Origin: Steroidobacter agaridevorans | Lineage (GTDB): Bacteria > Pseudomonadota > Gammaproteobacteria > Steroidobacterales > Steroidobacteraceae | Direction: 5' to 3' | Assembly: GCF_009932555.1 (NCBI RefSeq) | Contig: NZ_BLJO01000001.1 | Span: 1,321,219-1,385,218, forward strand | DNA: 64,000 nucleotides | Part shown: one piece after another, positions 8,413 through 17,172 of the stretch | Layout of the letters: every line of letters begins with the position of its first letter | Position numbering within the stretch: the first letter of the stretch is position 1 | Made by a program: the position numbers and the translations under genes | Notes under the pieces: model-generated | Told to the model about the DNA's origin: nothing | Database searches by the model: none | Seen by the model: only the letters and a program-made list of their open reading frames with translations

Positions 8413-9258
8413 ATGCGCAGTCTGAATTTCCGCATCGTCAATGTGTTCACGTTCAACGGCGGCACGCTCACCGGCAACCCGCTGTGTGTCTTCGAGGACG
8501 CACGCGGCCTGGACACCGAAACCATGCAGGCGCTGGCGCGCCAGTTCAATTTGTCTGAAACGACGTTCATCCAACCTTCGAGCCCGGCCAACGCGCACGT
8601 GCGCATCTTCACGCCCAGCTATGAAATGCCGTTCGCCGGGCATCCCACGCTCGGCACTGCGTTTGTTTGTCGCGAGCTGGGGCTGGGCGGCGATCGGCTG
8701 CGGCTGGAAATGAAGGCCGGCATCATTCCGGTCGAAGCCCAGGGCAATCGCTGGACGCTGCAGGCCAATCAACCGACATGGCGCGCATGCGAGGCGTCGC
8801 GCGAGACATTGGCGGCCATGCTCGGACTGGAAACCAGTGACATCGGCGAGCAGCCGCTGTGGATCAAAGCCGGCAAGGAACAACTCGTCATTCCTTTGAC
8901 CAGCGAGGCCGCGGTCCGTCGTGCTCTGCCCCGGCCCGATCTGTTCGGCGCTGTGAAAAGCGAGGACGGCCACAGCATGGCTTATATCTTCGCGCCCCCC
9001 GCCGACGGCCGCACCTTGGCGCGCTTCTTCTTCCCGGACGGGCCCGCCATCCTCGAGGACCCCGCTACCGGCTCGGCAACGGCCAACTTCGGCGGCTGGT
9101 GGCTTGCCACGAATCAGCCCCTGCCCTGTCAGTTGCAAATATCACAAGGCGAATACGTCGCGCGGCCCTCGACGCTCTATCTTCAGGTGGACTCGCAACG
9201 ACGCATCCTGGTCAGCGGCGACGTGATCGAGATCGCGCGCGGCACACTGCAGTTGTAA
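8413..9258 (+). CDS. PhzF-family isomerase/epimerase-like protein
   Basis: The 281-residue protein has the two-lobed PhzF/DapF-like fold signatures: FTGNPL-like motif LTGNPLCVF near residue 20, the catalytic-glutamate segment NLSETTF near 45, MPFAGHPTLGT near 75 and the second-lobe EDPATGSATANFGGW near 215. PhzF converts dihydro-hydroxyanthranilate in phenazine synthesis, but most family members act on unknown substrates. No other phenazine genes are present. It lies 97 bases after kmo, so a link to aromatic amino acid catabolism is possible but only inferred. Confidence 0.88.
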   Translation: MRSLNFRIVNVFTFNGGTLTGNPLCVFEDARGLDTETMQALARQFNLSETTFIQPSSPANAHVRIFTPSYEMPFAGHPTLGTAFVCRELGLGGDRLRLEMKAGIIPVEAQGNRWTLQANQPTWRACEASRETLAAMLGLETSDIGEQPLWIKAGKEQLVIPLTSEAAVRRALPRPDLFGAVKSEDGHSMAYIFAPPADGRTLARFFFPDGPAILEDPATGSATANFGGWWLATNQPLPCQLQISQGEYVARPSTLYLQVDSQRRILVSGDVIEIARGTLQL

Positions 9259-9641
9259 CAACGACAGCGAGTTTTTGCCGTCTTCTACGATCTCTTCCGG
9301 ATTGGCAACCGGTTGCGCACTCCCTAAGGTCCTGCCGACAGTCTCGGTAGCGCTGGGAGCGTAGATGTCAGAACACGGATCGGTAATAACGCGTATTAGA
9401 AAAGACGGGTTTGTCACACGGCAAGTCGCACAGGCTGACTCCATCGGCTTGCTCGCCCTGTGTGTTGCGACTGCAACCGACCTCATCGGTCAGCGGCCCG
9501 AGCTTTGCTGACGCCATTGGAGGACGACGGCAAAGCGCCCCTGATCCTCCGCGATCTCGCCATCGTGCGCGGCGACACCGTACAGAGTTTCCAGTGCGAC
9601 TCGGTCTACTATGTGGGCTCGGTCGCCGCCAGCGGCTCGCA
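9259..9641 (+). other. Gap with an unidentified coding-like frame
   Basis: No gene was recognised in this stretch. From about 9505 to 9678 one plus-strand frame has strongly GC-rich third positions, unlike the overlapping frames, and reads as a plausible protein tail (segments APLILRDLAIVRGDTVQSF and YYVGSV) ending at a TAA that overlaps the bcsZ start region. No clear start codon or family match was found. It could be a decayed gene end or the tail of an interrupted upstream bcs gene. Confidence 0.3.
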
Positions 9642-10784
9642 GTGGCCGCCCGGCTGCTTTTGGGGGTGCTCATGTTAAGCACTTCATTGTTACTTGCCGA
9701 CAGCGCCCTGGGCGCTGGCGTGAAATGCGAGGCCTGGCCGGCCTGGCAGCGCTTCAAGCTGCTGTACATGAGTCACGACGGGCGGATCGTCGACGCCAGC
9801 ACCGAGGCCCAGGTCACCACATCGGAAGGCCAGTCCTACGCTTTGTTCTTCGCGCTGGTCAGCAACGACCGCCAGGCCTTCGACCGCATCCTGCGTTGGA
9901 CCCATAACAATCTCTCCGGCAGCCAGCTGGACAAGAATTTGCCGGCGTGGAAGTGGGGCCGCGCCGACGAAAGCACATGGCGCGTGCTCGACCGCAACTC
10001 CGCGAGCGACGCCGATCTGTGGATCGCCTACACGCTCGGCGAAGCGGCGCGGCTATGGAACGAGCCACGCTACTCCAGCCTGGGCGCCGAGATCGCAAGA
10101 AACATTCTGCGCCAGGAAGTGGCCACCGTGCCCGGCCTCGGCACGGTGTTGTTGCCCGGACCGCAAGGCTTTGTCACAGATGACAGCTGGCGCCTGAATC
10201 CCAGCTACCTGCCGCTGTCAGTGCTCCGCGGCCTGGAAAGGCAGACCAAGGAACCGCGCTGGGCCGAAATCATCCAATCCTCGGAGCAAGTCATTCTCGG
10301 CTCGGCTCCCAATGGATTCGCCGTCGACTGGGTCGAATTCACAAGCAATGGTTTCATCGCCGATCGCCGCAGCCGAGGCGTCGGCAGTTACGAGGCGATT
10401 CGCGTATATCTCTGGGCCGGCATGTTGCCCGCGTCCGATCCGGCACGCGACAAGATCGGCGACGTCTTGAAGCCGGTGCTGGAGAACGTCGCCAAGCGCG
10501 CCGCTCCAGTTGAAATCGTCGACACCCAAACGCTGGAAATGCGCGGCGATGGCCCGCCTGGTTTCTCGGCGGCGCTGTTGCCCATGCTGGCGAACGCCAG
10601 AATGACCGCCGCCCTGCAGTCCCATCGTCAGCGAGCTGCCGACGGTTCGTTACAGAACAATCAGAGTTATTACAGCGACGCACTGGCGCTGTTCGGGCTC
10701 GGCTGGCTGGAGCAGCGCTATCGGTTCAATCGCTCGGGCCTGTTGAGCGTGCGCTGGACTCCCGCATGCGATCGACCGCACTAG
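9642..10784 (+). CDS. bcsZ: GH8 endoglucanase of the cellulose synthase system
   Basis: BcsZ is a periplasmic family-8 glycoside hydrolase that trims cellulose during secretion. The mature protein matches BcsZ throughout: CEAWPAW, the acid residue in TTSEGQSY, NSASDADLW, TVPGLGTVLLPG and WRLNPSYLP. In E. coli BcsZ the general base lies in SYDAIRVY; here the equivalent reads SYEAIRVY, an Asp-to-Glu change. The GTG at 9642 gives a normal signal peptide (AARLLLGVLMLSTSLLLA); the ATG at 9672 has a better GGGGGT ribosome site but no positively charged n-region. No bcsA, bcsB or bcsC is in the window, so the gene is an orphan here. Confidence 0.88.
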   Translation: MAARLLLGVLMLSTSLLLADSALGAGVKCEAWPAWQRFKLLYMSHDGRIVDASTEAQVTTSEGQSYALFFALVSNDRQAFDRILRWTHNNLSGSQLDKNLPAWKWGRADESTWRVLDRNSASDADLWIAYTLGEAARLWNEPRYSSLGAEIARNILRQEVATVPGLGTVLLPGPQGFVTDDSWRLNPSYLPLSVLRGLERQTKEPRWAEIIQSSEQVILGSAPNGFAVDWVEFTSNGFIADRRSRGVGSYEAIRVYLWAGMLPASDPARDKIGDVLKPVLENVAKRAAPVEIVDTQTLEMRGDGPPGFSAALLPMLANARMTAALQSHRQRAADGSLQNNQSYYSDALALFGLGWLEQRYRFNRSGLLSVRWTPACDRPH

Positions 10785-10926
10785 CCACACCAGCGCCCGA
10801 ACTCCTGTCCCCAGCCGACTTCCCACCATGCTGGAATTTCAAAGCCTCGCCGGCACACGGGAACCATCCATGGCCGCGGGACATCTATCCCTCGATACCC
10901 ACTACTATGTGCCCGGGTAACTCACG

Positions 10927-11319
10927 ATGATGTCGCGCTCTTCTGGTGCAGCCGTCGCCTCGCATTACGAGGACATGCCGCTGTCACTGGTGCTGTTTCG
11001 CTATCTGTGGCCGTTCTGGCTGTTCAAGGATGCCAGCCGCGGCGATCGCATGACGCGTGCGGCCGCTTACCGCCACAACCGCAGTATGCGAATCTATCTG
11101 CCGGGCTATCTGATGAAATGGATGTTCAGTTGCGTCACCACGTTCGGCATCACGGCGGGCTTCGGCTCCCTCTCGACGGCGCAGGCGGCGAGCACCGGGC
11201 GCTCGCTGGATGTGTTCGCGATCATTGCGGCCGGCTGGGGCATCATTTTCGCCTGCAGCGTCTGCGTGCTGTTCATCACCAGTTACATCTATTTCTATTT
11301 GAGCCGCAACGACGCTTGA
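10927..11319 (+). CDS. Small inner-membrane protein of unknown function
   Basis: A 130-residue protein with about two to three predicted membrane segments: a weak one near residues 20-35 (LVLFRYLWPFWLF), one near 60-80 (YLMKWMFSCVTTFGITAGF) and a strong one near 95-122 (VFAIIAAGWGIIFACSVCVLF). The middle is basic. Its TGA overlaps a TTG that probably starts the next gene, so the two are likely co-translated. No family was recognised. Confidence 0.6.
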   Translation: MMSRSSGAAVASHYEDMPLSLVLFRYLWPFWLFKDASRGDRMTRAAAYRHNRSMRIYLPGYLMKWMFSCVTTFGITAGFGSLSTAQAASTGRSLDVFAIIAAGWGIIFACSVCVLFITSYIYFYLSRNDA

Positions 11320-12020
11320 TCCGCACCCTACTCGCCGCCCTGCTGCTGGTTGGCAGCAGCGTCGCTTGTGCCGCTGCTCCTGAACCGTACGAAACACGCG
11401 CCGAGCACGATCCCGACGGCATCGGCAAATTCTATTTAGGCCGCGAAATCGCGCATGTCATGGGGCCCGGCGGTGTGCCGTGGCTGGAACGACAGCAGCG
11501 TGAGAGCGAAGAGCGGCCACAGCTGACCATCGCTGCGCTGGAGATCAAGCCGGGCCAGACCATCGCCGACCTGGGCGCGGGTTCCGGTTATTACAGTTTT
11601 CGGATTGCACCGCTGGTCGGCGAGCGAGGCAGCGTGCTCGCGATCGATGTCGAACCGCGCATGTTGAGGATTATTTCCGAGCGCGCGCAACGCGACGGCA
11701 TCAAGAACATCACCACCGTGCTCAGCACGCCCAGCGATCCGAATCTCGAACCCAACAGCATCGACCTGTTGTTCATGGTCGACGTGTACCACGAGCTCGA
11801 GTATCCCTTCGAGGTGATGACCAAAGTGCGAGAGGCGCTGAAGCCGGGCGGCCGGGTCGCGCTGATCGAATATCGAGCCGAGGATCCGGCGGTGATGATC
11901 AAGCCGGTCCACAAGATGACCGAGCGGCAGATCGTCAAGGAGCTGACCGCAGCCGGCTTCAAGCACCAGAAGACCATCCGCACCCTGCCTCTCCAGCACC
12001 TCGTCCTTTTCCAGAAATAG
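11316..12020 (+). CDS. Exported SAM-dependent methyltransferase-like protein
   Basis: A class I methyltransferase fold: SAM loop IADLGAGSGYYSF, the acidic strand end VLAIDVEP, and a motif-IV-like FMVDVYHELEYP, followed by EALKPGGRVALIEY. A TTG at 11316, overlapping the previous stop, starts a short leader (IRTLLAALLLVGSSVACAA) that looks like a signal peptide or weak lipobox, so the enzyme may act outside the cytoplasm, as in related periplasmic methyltransferase-like proteins. The substrate is unknown. Upstream in-frame codons overlap the preceding membrane-protein gene and are less likely starts. Confidence 0.78.
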   Translation: MIRTLLAALLLVGSSVACAAAPEPYETRAEHDPDGIGKFYLGREIAHVMGPGGVPWLERQQRESEERPQLTIAALEIKPGQTIADLGAGSGYYSFRIAPLVGERGSVLAIDVEPRMLRIISERAQRDGIKNITTVLSTPSDPNLEPNSIDLLFMVDVYHELEYPFEVMTKVREALKPGGRVALIEYRAEDPAVMIKPVHKMTERQIVKELTAAGFKHQKTIRTLPLQHLVLFQK

Positions 12021-12028
12021 GCTATCCT

Positions 12029-12044
12029 TGCCCGAAATCGGGCA
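12029..12044 (+). repeat. Short inverted repeat (hairpin) upstream of a small gene
   Basis: TGCCCG-AAAT-CGGGCA forms a perfect six-base stem just after the methyltransferase stop. There is no following U-rich run, so it may be a weak terminator, an operator or a leader structure. Confidence 0.4.
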
Positions 12045-12057
12045 GGATTGTTGGGAA

Positions 12058-12372
12058 ATGACGCACCAGCCGGCAGACTTCGCCTCCGCATCGGATCCAA
12101 AGGGGGCGCAGGACGACATGGGAGAGCTGGTGGACTACCTGGCCCGCTCCAGTCGCCTGACACCCCAGGAAGCGGCCCGACTGGTCAACGAAGTGCTGGC
12201 ATTCATGAGCGAGATGCCCGAGGACTTCGTCCGCCGCCGCCACCTCGCCCTGCAGGCCCAGGGTCTTTCGAACCGAGCGATTTATCTGCAGATCAGCGAC
12301 GAGCTGGCGGCGCGACGGTTTCGCGCACCCGAGTACAGCGAACGGCAGATCCGCAGAATCATTTACGGCTGA
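12058..12372 (+). CDS. Small helical protein of unknown function with HTH-like C-terminus
   Basis: A protein of about 104 residues, acidic at the start and basic at the end. The C-terminal 45 residues (with RRRHLALQAQGLSNRAIYLQ and YSERQIRRIIYG) look like a helix-turn-helix or resolvase-type DNA-binding end, but no family was identified. It sits 15 bases before glmS, so co-transcription is plausible. The start is uncertain: ATG at 12058 or at 12118, the latter with an AGGGGG sequence upstream. Confidence 0.55.
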   Translation: MTHQPADFASASDPKGAQDDMGELVDYLARSSRLTPQEAARLVNEVLAFMSEMPEDFVRRRHLALQAQGLSNRAIYLQISDELAARRFRAPEYSERQIRRIIYG

Positions 12373-12387
12373 GCGAAGGACTTCATC

Positions 12388-14208
12388 ATGTGCGGCATCG
12401 TCGGTTATATCGGCAAGCGCGAGGCGGCGCCGATCCTGGTTGAAGGTCTGCGGCGGCTGGAATACCGCGGCTACGACTCGGCAGGCATCGCCTGTGCGCG
12501 CAACGACAAGCTCACCATCTTCAAGAGCAAAGGGAAAGTGCGCGACCTGGAGCGCGCGCTGCCGGAACGGCTGAAAGGAACCACCGGCATCGCACATACG
12601 CGCTGGGCTACGCACGGCGAGCCCAGCGATCGGAACGCGCATCCCCATACCGACACTCACGAACGTTTCGCCATCGTTCACAACGGCATCGTCGAAAATG
12701 CCGCGCAGCTGCGCTCGAAGCTTCAAGCCAGCGGCGTGACGTTTCGCTCAGAGACGGATTCGGAGGTGTTGGCGCATCTGATCGGCGCCATGCCCGCCGA
12801 CACGCTCGAAGGCCGCGTCCGCGGCGCTTTGCGCCTCGTCACCGGCACGTATGGGCTGGCCGTCATCGACGCCGAGCGGCCTGAAACGATCGTTGTCGCA
12901 CGCAATGGCAGCCCGGTCGTACTCGGCATCGGCGATCGCGAAATGTTTATTGCCTCCGACGCCTCCGCCCTCGTGCGACACACGCAAAGCGTCGTGCACC
13001 TGGACGATGGCGAAGTCGCAGTGGTTCGCGCCGACGGCTTCGAGACGTCGACGCTCGACGGCGGCGCCACCGCCAAGAAGCCCTCGACGATTCCCTTCAC
13101 CGACGAATCGTTCGACAAAGAAGGCTACTCGCACTACATGCGCAAGGAGATTGCCGAGCAGCCCGAATCGATCCGACGCACTTTGAGCGGTCGGCTCGAC
13201 ACCCGCTTCCAGACAACTCACATCGGCGGCCTGGAGATGGCAGCGCGCGAGCTGCTGGAAATCCGCCGCGTCAAAATTCTCGGTTGCGGCTCGGCGTACA
13301 TCGCCGGCAGCTTCGGTGCGCATCTCATCGAGCAAATGGCTCGCGTGCCGGCGCATGCTGAGCCCGCCTCCGAGTTTCGTTATCGCAATCCGGTGATCGA
13401 GCAGGACACGCTGTACATCGCCGTCAGCCAATCCGGAGAGACATTCGACACGCTCGCCGCTGTCCAGGAAGTGAAGCGCAAAGGCGGCCGCGTACTGGGC
13501 ATCGTCAATGTCGTCGGCAGCACGATCGCTCGCGAATGCGGCCGCGGCATCTATTTGCATTCCGGCCCCGAGATCGCGGTTGTTTCAACCAAGACTTTCA
13601 CCTCGACCGTCGTCGCGTTCGCGCTGCTGGCCATCCACCTCGGCCGCATTCGCGACATGTCCACCGCCCACGGGTCGCGCCTGCTCAAGGCGCTGGAAGC
13701 ATTGCCGTCGCAGGTTGAAGAGATCCTGGCGATGGAGCCGCAGATCGCGGAGTTGGCGAAGGAACTGGCAGCTCACGACAGCGCCTACTTCGTCGGCCGC
13801 GCCGCTGGCTACCCCGTCGCGATGGAAGGCGCCTTGAAGCTGAAAGAAGTCAGCTACATCCATGCCGAAGCCTATCCCGCCTCAGAGCTGAAACATGGCC
13901 CGCTCGCCCTCATCAGCCCGGACACCCCGACCGTGGTCATCATGCCCCGCGACGATCTGTTCCCCAAGAACGTTTCCACCCTCGAAGAAATCCGCGCCCG
14001 CAGCGGCCCGCTCTACGCCATCACCCACCGCGGCGATCCCTTGCCCGTTCCGGTCAACGGCATCCTCGAAGTTCCCAAGTCCGAACCCGAGCTGGACCCG
14101 CTGCTGCTGAATATTCCTTTGCAGCTGCTCGCCTACCACGTCGCGCTGGCCAAGGACCGGAATATCGATCAGCCGCGCAACCTGGCGAAGTCGGTGACGG
14201 TGGAGTAG
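12388..14208 (+). CDS. glmS: Glutamine-fructose-6-phosphate aminotransferase (isomerizing)
   Basis: GlmS makes glucosamine 6-phosphate, the first committed step toward UDP-GlcNAc for peptidoglycan and LPS. The 606-residue protein starts MCGIVGYIG, giving the N-terminal nucleophile Cys after Met removal, and has the class II amidotransferase motifs RWATHG and HNGIVENA. Two SIS sugar-isomerase domains follow, with the serine-rich loop AVSQSGETFDT and the C-terminal KHGPLALI and KSVTVE end. A GCGAAGGA ribosome site precedes the start. No glmS ribozyme is visible in the short upstream region. Confidence 0.97.
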   Translation: MCGIVGYIGKREAAPILVEGLRRLEYRGYDSAGIACARNDKLTIFKSKGKVRDLERALPERLKGTTGIAHTRWATHGEPSDRNAHPHTDTHERFAIVHNGIVENAAQLRSKLQASGVTFRSETDSEVLAHLIGAMPADTLEGRVRGALRLVTGTYGLAVIDAERPETIVVARNGSPVVLGIGDREMFIASDASALVRHTQSVVHLDDGEVAVVRADGFETSTLDGGATAKKPSTIPFTDESFDKEGYSHYMRKEIAEQPESIRRTLSGRLDTRFQTTHIGGLEMAARELLEIRRVKILGCGSAYIAGSFGAHLIEQMARVPAHAEPASEFRYRNPVIEQDTLYIAVSQSGETFDTLAAVQEVKRKGGRVLGIVNVVGSTIARECGRGIYLHSGPEIAVVSTKTFTSTVVAFALLAIHLGRIRDMSTAHGSRLLKALEALPSQVEEILAMEPQIAELAKELAAHDSAYFVGRAAGYPVAMEGALKLKEVSYIHAEAYPASELKHGPLALISPDTPTVVIMPRDDLFPKNVSTLEEIRARSGPLYAITHRGDPLPVPVNGILEVPKSEPELDPLLLNIPLQLLAYHVALAKDRNIDQPRNLAKSVTVE

Positions 14209-14231
14209 CCGCCCGCTGCCTGTGGCGGCTA
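14206..14231 (+). terminator. Hairpin at the glmS stop codon, weak terminator candidate
   Basis: TAGCCGCC pairs with GGCGGCTA across a ten-base loop, the stem beginning at the glmS stop codon. There is no T-run after it, so intrinsic termination is doubtful. Confidence 0.35.
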
Positions 14232-14247
14232 CTTAGGCCACTGGACG

Positions 14248-14454
14248 GTGACTTTATGCGGCGAGCTGCGGCTCGCGCAGCTGGCGACCGAACTGCGCGT
14301 CGATGTATTGCAGCTGCGCCGCTTCGAGAAAGATGTCTTCATCAACATCGAAACGGCCGGCAAGGTGCAGAGCTATCGAGAGAAGTGCGAAGAGTCTTTA
14401 AGAGATGCACAGCAGACCCGCGGGCCGGTGCGCGAGGCTCGCTATGGAACGTGA
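14248..14454 (+). pseudogene. Relic of a methyl-accepting chemotaxis protein ligand-binding domain
   Basis: The short open frame contains DVLQLRRFEKDVFINIETA followed by K-x-x-x-Y-x-x-K, the recognisable core of the four-helix-bundle periplasmic domain of chemoreceptors. Nothing before it encodes a membrane helix and nothing after it encodes HAMP or signalling domains; the frame ends at 14454. It is best read as a remnant of a lost chemoreceptor rather than a functional gene. Confidence 0.65.
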
Positions 14455-14466
14455 TATTCGGCCCTG

Positions 14467-14640
14467 CTAGAAGATGCTGATCACCCGGCAGGTGGTGCTC
14501 ACGTGGCCATACGCCGTTTTCTGGGGCGCATTGGTTTGAAACGTCACGCTGACCGGCTTGCCGGCCAGGTAACTGGCCAAATGGGCTCTCCGTGAAATTG
14601 CAGACTCTGCTGCGACAATGGCGACTGAGCCGGGCTCAGT
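14467..14640 (-). pseudogene. C-terminal remnant of a small secreted-type protein
   Basis: Reading the minus strand to the stop at 14467 gives about 57 residues including AHLASYLAGKPVSVTFQT and HVSTTCRVISIF. The pattern of an Ala/Leu helix, a GKPVSVT strand and a late cysteine resembles the ends of small secreted beta-rich proteins in this group, but no start or signal peptide is present and the frame runs into the neighbouring cyclase gene. Probably debris; low certainty. Confidence 0.3.
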
Positions 14641-15538
14641 GACAAACCTTGTTCCTTCCGGTTCGCTTGGCTTTGTAGAGCATCTCGTCCGCGGTCTTGT
14701 ATAGATCGGCCAACGACATGCTCTCTTGCAACGAGCCCACGCCGACGGAGATCGTAACGCGGATGTTCTTGTCCTCGGCGACGAACGCGTGCGCCTCGAC
14801 GAGCGAGCGCAGTTCCTCGCCGATCTTGGCGGCGTTGTGAAGTGAGGTCTCGGGCAGGATGACGCAGAACTCCTCGCCGCCGTATCGACCGAGCCGGTCG
14901 CTGGGACGCAGACGCCGCTGCAGGATGCCGGCCAGGCCGCGCAGCACCGAATCGCCGGTGAGATGACCGTGCGTATCGTTGACGCTCTTGAAATGGTCGA
15001 TATCGAGCATCAGCACCGACAGCTCGCGTCCATGGCGCCGTGCGCGAGGAATCTCTTCTTCCAACAGCGAGTCCAGCCGCTTGCGGTTGGCGAGATCGGT
15101 CAGGCCATCGGTCACGGCCATGCGATGAATGATTTCGTGATACTGCAGCTCGATGTCGGAGCCGGACAGATATTTGAAAATCGTGTCGCCGATCTTCAGG
15201 CGATCGCCCCGCTGCAACTGGCGCTCGCGGACGGTGTGGACGTCGTCGTTGATGTAGGTGCCATTGGTGGACACCAGGTCGACGACGAACAGGTTGCCGC
15301 CCCGCTGCTCGAGGCGGGCATGCCGGCGGGAGACGCAGTCGCTCGGTAGAACGATATCGTTATCCCGTCCGCGCCCGACCGTGGTCTCGGACTTGTCGAG
15401 GACATAACGTCGGCCCAGGTCGGCCTGCACGGGCGCATGGATGACGACCAGGCACGCCTCACCGGGCCGCCTGACGCGCAGCTCATCGAGCCCCGTGACC
15501 CGGGTTTGTACGTCGTAATCGTGGTCCACGGCGCGCAA
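14636..15538 (-). CDS. FHA-domain diguanylate cyclase
   Basis: A 300-residue cytoplasmic protein with an N-terminal FHA domain (VGRGRDNDIVLP, SRRHARLE and STNGTYIND) and a C-terminal GGDEF domain whose active site reads RYGGEEF. An RPSD inhibitory-site motif sits five residues before it, so product feedback by c-di-GMP is expected. The FHA domain binds phosphothreonine, implying control by a Ser/Thr kinase; no kinase gene is in the window. No membrane helices are present. It is the last gene of a minus-strand run that begins at lgt, 60 bases after rluF. Confidence 0.93.
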   Translation of the reverse strand: MRAVDHDYDVQTRVTGLDELRVRRPGEACLVVIHAPVQADLGRRYVLDKSETTVGRGRDNDIVLPSDCVSRRHARLEQRGGNLFVVDLVSTNGTYINDDVHTVRERQLQRGDRLKIGDTIFKYLSGSDIELQYHEIIHRMAVTDGLTDLANRKRLDSLLEEEIPRARRHGRELSVLMLDIDHFKSVNDTHGHLTGDSVLRGLAGILQRRLRPSDRLGRYGGEEFCVILPETSLHNAAKIGEELRSLVEAHAFVAEDKNIRVTISVGVGSLQESMSLADLYKTADEMLYKAKRTGRNKVCH

Positions 15539-15598
15539 GATACTGTGCGCCGTGAGGAAACGTCTAGCGGACCCGGCGGGCGATCCGACCGGCGGGCG

Positions 15599-16300
15599 TT
15601 AGAAATTGAATCCGGGTTTATGGGGGAGCAATCCGCGCACTTCGCTGTCCTTCAACTCGCGCCACTGCCCCACTTTGAGCCCGTCCAATGTCAAATTGAT
15701 GATCCGCACGCGTTGCAGGCGCAACACCTTGTAGCCGAAGAACGAGCACATCCGCCGGATCTGGCGGTTCAAGCCCTGGGTCAGCACGATCCGGAAGGTG
15801 GCCGGCGCGATGCGTGTGACTTTACAGGGCCGCGTGACGGTGCCGAGGATTCGCACCCCGCTCGCCATGCCATTGAGAAAGATCTCAGTAACGGGCCGGT
15901 CGACCGTTACGACATATTCCTTTTCGTGGGCGTTCTCGACCCGCAGGATCTCGTTGACGATGTCGCCGTTATTGGTCAGCAGGATCAGCCCTTCGGACTC
16001 CTTGTCCAGGCGCCCGATGGGAAAGATCCGCTCGCGATAGTTGACGAAGTCGGTGATGTTTCCGGGAATCTCACGGTCGGTGGTGCAGATGACGCCGACC
16101 GGCTTGTTGAGCGCGATATAGACGTGCTGCTGCTCGCCGCCGACCGGCTGGCCGTCGACACAAACAACGTCGCCTTCGTTGACCTTGGTGCCCAAGGTCG
16201 CGACCGCGCCGTTGATGGTCACCCGCCCCGCTTCGATTCGAGCGTCGGCCTCGCGTCGCGAGCACAGACCGGTCTCGCTGATGTACTTGTTCAGCCGCAC
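15599..16300 (-). CDS. rluF: 23S rRNA pseudouridine2604 synthase-type enzyme
   Basis: RluF isomerises a uridine of 23S rRNA and also a tRNA-Tyr position in E. coli. The 233-residue sequence has an N-terminal S4 RNA-binding domain (MRLNKYISETGLCSRREAD), the catalytic aspartate motif GRLDKESEGLILLTN, and the C-terminal QGLNRQIRRMCSFFGYKV strand-helix typical of the RluB/E/F/RsuA group. It is shorter than E. coli RluF because the C-terminal extension is missing. RluF is the best fit from LNKPVGVICTTD and the NITDFV segment; RluE or RluB is less likely. Confidence 0.87.
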   Translation of the reverse strand: MRLNKYISETGLCSRREADARIEAGRVTINGAVATLGTKVNEGDVVCVDGQPVGGEQQHVYIALNKPVGVICTTDREIPGNITDFVNYRERIFPIGRLDKESEGLILLTNNGDIVNEILRVENAHEKEYVVTVDRPVTEIFLNGMASGVRILGTVTRPCKVTRIAPATFRIVLTQGLNRQIRRMCSFFGYKVLRLQRVRIINLTLDGLKVGQWRELKDSEVRGLLPHKPGFNF

Positions 16301-16306
16301 TTCAAA

Positions 16307-17172
<866 letters not shown>

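Noticed and set aside
10828..10920. A 30-codon plus-strand frame before the small membrane protein
   Set aside because: No ribosome binding site, no conserved sequence and ordinary codon-position composition.
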